Source: Sphingopyxis sp. JAI108 (GTDB taxonomy: Bacteria > Pseudomonadota > Alphaproteobacteria > Sphingomonadales > Sphingomonadaceae). From it: a DNA stretch of 64,000 nt. How positions within the stretch are numbered: position 1 is the first letter of the stretch; each line of letters begins with the position of its first letter. The translations under genes and the position numbers were made by a program. The notes under the pieces were generated by a model. It saw only the letters and a list, made by a program, of their open reading frames with translations. It searched no databases and was not told where the DNA came from. The stretch spans positions 62,001 through 126,000 of the forward strand of contig NZ_JACCCJ010000002.1 in NCBI RefSeq assembly GCF_013410105.1, given 5' to 3'. Positions 59,459-64,000 of this stretch are shown here, piece after piece.

Positions 59459-59956
59459 ATGCGCAACTATGGAATGAAGCGCGCCTTTCTGGGCGCCGCG
59501 ATTGCTGCCCTCGCCATGAACGCTTCGGCGACGCAGGCGGCGACGGCCACGGGAACGGCGACGGCCAAGATCCTGCGCCAGATCACGCTCACCAAGACCA
59601 GCGACCTGCAATATGCGACGATCATCAGCGGCGCGACCGCATCGACCGTCGCCGTGTCGACCGCCGGCGGCGTGACCTGCGGCGCGGGGCTGACCTGCAC
59701 GGGCACGACGACCTCGGGCAGCTATGACGTCCAGGGAACGAGCGGCGCGGTGGTACTCGTCGGCGGCGATTCGAGCGTCACGCTCAACGGTTCGCTCGGC
59801 GGCACGATGACGTCGACGCTGACCTATTCGGCGCCGAGCATCACGCTGGGTGCCGCCGGCGGCAGCTTCCAGGTCGGCGGCACGCTGAGCGTCGGCGCCA
59901 ACCAGGCGTCGGGCGACTATTCGGGGACGTTCAACGTCACCGCCAATTACCAGTAA
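59459..59956 (+). CDS. DUF4402 secreted protein, candidate fibre subunit
   Basis: The 165-residue protein has a signal peptide (cleavage near residue 27, TQA/ATA) and a small beta-rich domain of the DUF4402 family: ATATGTATAKILRQITLTKTSDLQYATII, then Gly/Thr/Ser-rich strands ending SGDYSGTFNVTANYQ. It contains a pair of cysteines in GGVTCGAGLTCTG. The alternating strands and C-terminal aromatic end fit an exported, chaperone-dependent subunit. It starts with ATG 59459 after AAGGGA. A terminator follows it. Confidence 0.8.
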   Translation: MRNYGMKRAFLGAAIAALAMNASATQAATATGTATAKILRQITLTKTSDLQYATIISGATASTVAVSTAGGVTCGAGLTCTGTTTSGSYDVQGTSGAVVLVGGDSSVTLNGSLGGTMTSTLTYSAPSITLGAAGGSFQVGGTLSVGANQASGDYSGTFNVTANYQ

Positions 59957-60000
59957 GAATTGGGGGGCCTGGCGGGCCGAGATCCGCCAGCCGTGAAAAT

Positions 60001-60036
60001 GGGGTCGTCGGGCGCGCGTCCGGCGGCCCCTTTTTT
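60001..60036 (+). terminator. Terminator after the DUF4402 gene
   Basis: GGGGTCGTCGG (60001-60011) pairs with CCGGCGGCCCC (60020-60030) in an 11-bp stem with two G-T pairs and an 8-base loop, followed by T6. It should uncouple high subunit synthesis from the chaperone and usher genes, as in classical pilus operons. Confidence 0.82.
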
Positions 60037-60155
60037 GCGCCGACGCCCTCGATGGTTAGCGAAATCTCAACCATGTTGGCGCAGGCAGGAGAGGACCAAC
60101 CGCGGGGCGAGGACCAGTCAGCCCCCGACATCCAACGATTGTGGGGATCGTACCG

Positions 60156-60983
60156 ATGCTGCGCTTTTCAAAGCCTTTCCGCCTGCTCGCCGTGGCGGCG
60201 CTCGCCGCGCTGTCCGCTCCCGCCCATGCCGCGGGCGACCTGCTCGTCGCGCCGACGCGCGTCATCCTCGACGGCTCACGCGGCACCGAAGTGGTGCTCA
60301 ACAATATCGGCAGCGAGCCCGCGACCTATCGCATCAGCCTCGAGATCAAGCGAATGACCGTCGATGGCGGGCTCGACGAGATCGCCGAGGACAATGTCAC
60401 GCCGGCGGAACGCGCGGCGCTCGACATGATCGTCTTCAGCCCTCGGCGTGTGATCTTGCCGCCCAACCAGCCGCAGGTCGTGCGCGTCGGCGTGCGCGTG
60501 CCCGAGGGGTTGCCGCCGGGCGAATATCGCGCGCACATGCTGTTCCGCTCGGTTCCCGATGCGGCGCCGGCGGGCGCGGCCGGGACGAAGCCCGCGAGCA
60601 CGGGCGTGTCGATCGCGCTGACGCCGATCTATGGCATCACCATCCCGGTTATCGTGCGCGTCGGCGACCTGGGCGCCGACGCGTCGATCGGCGCGGCGTG
60701 GGTGAGCGAGGGGGCCGACGGGCCTGCGTTCAATTTCGGCCTTTCGCGCACGGGAAACCGCTCGGTCTATGGCGATATCGAAGTGACGCGGCCCGGCGTC
60801 GCCGAGCCGCTGCTCGTCGCGCGCGGAATCGCGGTCTATTCCGAGGTGAGCAAGCGTAACGTTTCGCTGCGCGTGCCCGGCGAGGTTGCGGCGAAGCTCA
60901 AGGGCCCGGTGCGTATACGGTATAGCGAGGACCGCGAAATCGGCGGCGGGACGATCGACGAGGCCGAGCGGATGGTGAAATGA
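60156..60983 (+). CDS. PapD-like periplasmic pilus chaperone
   Basis: The 275-residue protein has a signal peptide (cleavage after AHA, residue 25) and two immunoglobulin-like domains of the PapD superfamily. VAPTRVILDGSRGTEVVLNNIGSEPATYRISLEIKRM is the first-domain pattern, and RRVILPPNQPQVVRVGVRVPEGLPPGEYRAHMLFR holds the G1 donor strand and the conserved proline region. The second domain is atypical. It would hold DUF4402 subunits in the periplasm. ATG 60156 is chosen; a GTG at 60141 is possible. Confidence 0.86.
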   Translation: MLRFSKPFRLLAVAALAALSAPAHAAGDLLVAPTRVILDGSRGTEVVLNNIGSEPATYRISLEIKRMTVDGGLDEIAEDNVTPAERAALDMIVFSPRRVILPPNQPQVVRVGVRVPEGLPPGEYRAHMLFRSVPDAAPAGAAGTKPASTGVSIALTPIYGITIPVIVRVGDLGADASIGAAWVSEGADGPAFNFGLSRTGNRSVYGDIEVTRPGVAEPLLVARGIAVYSEVSKRNVSLRVPGEVAAKLKGPVRIRYSEDREIGGGTIDEAERMVK

Positions 60984-61014
60984 CGGCATAGGCCGAAGCG
61001 AGGCGGTCGGGGCA

Positions 61015-63852
61015 ATGATCCGCGCGGCGCTTTTTCGATGGGGGGCGGCGATCCTCGCGGGGCTGGCGCTGGCGGGGATGCTTCCCGCCGGCGCCGAAGC
61101 CGTCGAGAAAAAGCCGGTCGCGGTCGCCGACAATTGGGCGCCGAATGAGGACGATAGCTGGCTGTTCGACGTGCGGTCGGGGCAATATAGGCTCGGCGAC
61201 GGGGTGCGAGGCTATCAGACGCCGCAGGGGATTTGCGTCGATCTGGGCGATGTCGTGCTCGCGCTCGATCTGGCGGTGCGCGTCGACCGGAAGTTGCGCC
61301 GCGCAACCGGCTGGGTGTTCGACGAACGGCGCAGCCTGACGATCGATCGCGACGCGGGCGAGGTGCGCGCGGGGAGCCAGGCTTTCCGCCTGGGCGCGAC
61401 GACGATCCGCGACACCGCCGCGGGCTGGTGCGTTGATCTGGACAGTTTGAACGCGTGGCTGGGCGTTCCGCTGGCGGCCGATCTATCGAACGCCGTGCTG
61501 CGCGTCGATGCGAAAGAGAAGCTGCCGTTCCAGCTCGCCGCCGAACGGCGCGCGCGCGGGGCGTCGATCCGCCCGCAAGGCCAGTTCGACCTTGCGACCC
61601 TGCCGCAAGCGGTGCGGCCCTATCAGGCGTGGGCGACGCCGTCGGTCGATGTCGTCGCCTCGGCCGGGGTCGTGTCGGACAGGCGCGGCGGCTCCTATGT
61701 CCAGGGGCGTTACGAGATTTTCGCCGCGGGCGAGGCGCTGGCGCAGAGTTTCGACGCGCGGCTGTCGTCGGACAATGAAGGGGTGCCCGACAGCTTGCGG
61801 ATGCGGCTCTATCGAACCGACCCTGAGGGGCGGCTGCTCGGGCCGCTGAAAGCGACGCATTATGGCGCCGGGGACGTCAGCCTGCTGTCGACGGGCATCG
61901 TCGCGGCGTCGGCGCCGGGGCGCGGGGCGGTGCTGACCAATCGCCCGGTCGAGCGGCCCGACGCCTTCGACAAAACGACCTTTCGCGGCGATTTGCCCGC
62001 GGGCTGGGACGCCGAGCTCTATCGCAACGGGCAGCTGCTCGCCTTCACGAGCCCCAATGGCGACGGGCGCTATGAATTCATCGATGTGCCGCTGCAATAT
62101 GGCGCGAACCGCTTCGAGATCGTGCTGTACGGGCCGCAGGGGCAGATCAGGCGCGAAATCCGGCAGGTGCAGGTAGGGATGGATTCGATCCCGCCGCAGC
62201 AGACCTGGTATTGGGCGGGGTTCGCGCAGGAAAATGCCGACCTGATCGAATTCGGGGGGCGGCGCGGCGGCGCGTTCCGGCGCGGTTGGCGCGGCACCGC
62301 GGGAATCGAGCGCGGGCTCGACACGCGCACGTCGGCGGCCGCTTATCTGCACAGCCTGCTGATCGAGAATGTCCGATATAATTATGGCGAAGTCGCGCTG
62401 CGGCGATCGATCGGGCCGACCCTGCTGGAGGTGGGAGGCTCCTACGCGGACGCTTCAAGAGGTGGCGGGGGCGGTGTCGCGGCGCGCGCGAGCTGGCTTG
62501 CGGCGTTCGGCGAAACCTATGTCCGTGCCGATGCGATGCGCGGCTGGGGCGGGTTCGTGTCCGACCGCCTGATCGGCAATATCAACGGCATCACGTCGGT
62601 CTCGGTCGACCAGTCGGTGAAGCTGGGGCAGACGATCCTGCCGCTCCATTTCGATGTGCGCCACGTCGAGCGCTGGTCGGGCGTCGACAGTCTGGAAGCC
62701 AGCGCACGCGCATCGGCAAGTTTCCGCGCGCTGACCTTCACCGGCCAGCTCGACTGGAGCCGGACCAAGGTGCCCGCCGGCCCCGACCCGCCCGACAATT
62801 TTGCCGCGACCCTGCTTGCCAACGCGCGCATCGGTCGCGTCCGCGTCCGCGGCGAGGCGCGCTTCGCGCTGTCGGGCGATAATAGCGACACGCGCATGAC
62901 GCTGATCGGCGAATGGGCGGGGAAGGGCAATGCGGAATGGCGAAGCGAGCTCGGCTATGATCGCGGGCTCGATCGCGCGCGCGCGGGCCTCGGATATACG
63001 CGCCGTTTCAACAGGCTACAGTTGACGGGATTCGGCGAGGTCGCGAGCGACGGGTCGCTCGCGGCGTCGCTCGCGCTCGCCTTCAGCTTCGGGCCCAAGG
63101 CGGGCGGCGGCTGGCGGGTGTCGAGCGAAAAGCTCGCGAGCCGCGGCCAGGTGATCGCCGATGTCTGGATGGACGAGAATGGCGACGGGGTGCGCCAGCC
63201 GGACGAGGCCGCGCTGCCCGATGTGCCGCTGACCGCAGGCAACGCCTTTGTCGATGCGGCGACCGACGTGGACGGGCGCGGAACGATCGATGGATTGGAA
63301 CCCTTCCGGCCGGTGATGATCGGGATCGACGCGGGCAGCCTGCCCGATCCCTATGTCCAACCCGCACTGCCGGGAGTTGTGGTCGCGCCGCGGCCCGGGG
63401 TAGCGACGCGCATTGCACTACCGATGGTCGCGGCAGGCGAGATCGAGGGAATAGTGCGACGCGACGGCGGCAATCCGGTTGAGGGGCTGCGCGTCGAGCT
63501 GGTCGACGCCGAAGGCCGCGTGCGTGCGACGACGCAGACGGAATTCGACGGCTATTTCCTGTTCGAAGGCGTGGCGTACGCGCGCTACACGGTGCGGCTG
63601 GACAAGGCGTCGGCGGCGGCGCTGCGGCTCGACGGCGATTTTGCGGTGAACGCGGCGCCCGGCAGGGCGACGCCGCGCGTGCGGCTGGGGACGCTGGTGC
63701 CGAAGCCGCTGCGGCGCGATGTGGTCGCGCAAGGCGGACCGTCGCCGCATGGCAACAGTCCGCGTGGGCCTCCGGGCGAAGGAGAAGCAGCGACGGACTC
63801 AAGGGCGCGATCATTGCGGATTGAATCGTCGTCTCCGCCTTCGCCGGGATGA
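61015..63852 (+). CDS. Usher-like outer-membrane protein
   Basis: The 945-residue protein has a signal peptide (cleavage near GAEA, residue 29). The N-terminal part (to about 200) is unlike classical PapC ushers. At about 325-390 there is an E-set-like segment (DLPAGWDAELYRNGQLLAF, GRYEFIDVPLQYGANRFEIVLYGPQGQ) of the type found in TcfC/CS1-class ushers. A long barrel region follows (400-710). It ends with an SdrD/Cna-B-like module with DENGDGVRQPDE near 722 and a second beta repeat. The last 30 residues are encoded by intergenic-repeat-like sequence. I have not recognised an exact family. Confidence 0.75.
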   Translation: MIRAALFRWGAAILAGLALAGMLPAGAEAVEKKPVAVADNWAPNEDDSWLFDVRSGQYRLGDGVRGYQTPQGICVDLGDVVLALDLAVRVDRKLRRATGWVFDERRSLTIDRDAGEVRAGSQAFRLGATTIRDTAAGWCVDLDSLNAWLGVPLAADLSNAVLRVDAKEKLPFQLAAERRARGASIRPQGQFDLATLPQAVRPYQAWATPSVDVVASAGVVSDRRGGSYVQGRYEIFAAGEALAQSFDARLSSDNEGVPDSLRMRLYRTDPEGRLLGPLKATHYGAGDVSLLSTGIVAASAPGRGAVLTNRPVERPDAFDKTTFRGDLPAGWDAELYRNGQLLAFTSPNGDGRYEFIDVPLQYGANRFEIVLYGPQGQIRREIRQVQVGMDSIPPQQTWYWAGFAQENADLIEFGGRRGGAFRRGWRGTAGIERGLDTRTSAAAYLHSLLIENVRYNYGEVALRRSIGPTLLEVGGSYADASRGGGGGVAARASWLAAFGETYVRADAMRGWGGFVSDRLIGNINGITSVSVDQSVKLGQTILPLHFDVRHVERWSGVDSLEASARASASFRALTFTGQLDWSRTKVPAGPDPPDNFAATLLANARIGRVRVRGEARFALSGDNSDTRMTLIGEWAGKGNAEWRSELGYDRGLDRARAGLGYTRRFNRLQLTGFGEVASDGSLAASLALAFSFGPKAGGGWRVSSEKLASRGQVIADVWMDENGDGVRQPDEAALPDVPLTAGNAFVDAATDVDGRGTIDGLEPFRPVMIGIDAGSLPDPYVQPALPGVVVAPRPGVATRIALPMVAAGEIEGIVRRDGGNPVEGLRVELVDAEGRVRATTQTEFDGYFLFEGVAYARYTVRLDKASAAALRLDGDFAVNAAPGRATPRVRLGTLVPKPLRRDVVAQGGPSPHGNSPRGPPGEGEAATDSRARSLRIESSSPPSPG

Positions 63853-63858
63853 CGAGCT

Positions 63859-64000
63859 ATGAAAAATGATGTTTCAACCCAATTCGACCACGCTCCGGTC
63901 GCGATTGACTTCGTTCCGGCTTCGGATGATATCGGCGGCAACGGGCCGGCGCGGACGCCCGTTCAGGCGGGACTTCCGCCCAAGTTCCGCTCCATCAGCC
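63859..64000 (+). CDS. Possible start of an unidentified gene (partial)
   Basis: An ATG at 63859 opens a frame of 47 codons that runs off the window (MKNDVSTQFDHAPVAIDFVPASDD and on). It lies six bases after the usher stop on the same strand. The ribosome site is weak and the start is beside repeat-like sequence, so it may not be real. It could be a further gene of the surface locus. Confidence 0.4.
   Translation, partial: MKNDVSTQFDHAPVAIDFVPASDDIGGNGPARTPVQAGLPPKFRSIS

Overview
The window is a GC-rich alphaproteobacterial chromosome segment. Gene content, gene order and protein style point to a sphingomonad (Sphingomonadales, closest in feel to Sphingopyxis/Sphingomonas); this assignment is inference from the sequence alone. 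Coding density is high. I saw no tRNA, rRNA, CRISPR array, transposase or prophage.

Layout. 1-11.2 kb holds the 3' end of pheT, an HSL-type esterase, mutS-glnD (overlapping), ogt (opposite strand) and the malic enzyme maeB. 11.2-13.6 kb holds a BamE-like lipoprotein, a cytochrome bc1 assembly chaperone with a YceD-type protein, and an exported SRPBCC protein. 13.7-30.6 kb is the str-S10-spc superoperon on the minus strand (rpsL-rpsG-fusA-tuf-rpsJ ... rplO-secY-adk), with a DUF1737 gene inserted between rpmD and rplO; rpsM-rpsK-rpoA-rplQ do not follow adk. 30.9-43.2 kb is mixed: a family-6 DNA glycosylase, an exported amidohydrolase, a lipoprotein subtilase with a C-terminal barrel, a pyrimidine 5'-nucleotidase overlapping dapD, gpmA, a small heat-shock protein, an M14 cytosolic-carboxypeptidase-type operon, a SleB hydrolase, ptsN and hpf.

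43.2-59.1 kb has the gene order of the Caulobacter chromosome origin: dnaQ-coaE-aroE-maf-ppsR on the minus strand, a non-coding segment of about 350 bp with DnaA boxes and an AT-rich tract, then hemE-hemJ-rho ... mnmE-mnmG-rsmG-parA-parB on the plus strand. I propose the segment at 46813-47160 as the replication origin. Three parS sites lie 7.4-10.3 kb to its right, in and between mnmE, mnmG and rsmG, just upstream of parAB. Transcription of the ribosomal cluster and of the hemE-parB side both run away from the origin, that is, with the forks.

59.4-63.9 kb is an accessory locus: a DUF4402 secreted subunit, a PapD-like periplasmic chaperone and a large usher-like outer-membrane protein. It resembles a non-classical chaperone-usher surface-fibre system and is the least described part of the window.

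Other points of interest are an arginine at residue 88 of ribosomal protein S12 (predicted streptomycin insensitivity), a sigma-32-like promoter before hsp20, an mnmE gene without an ordinary start codon before its conserved first strand, and several families of intergenic palindromic repeats.
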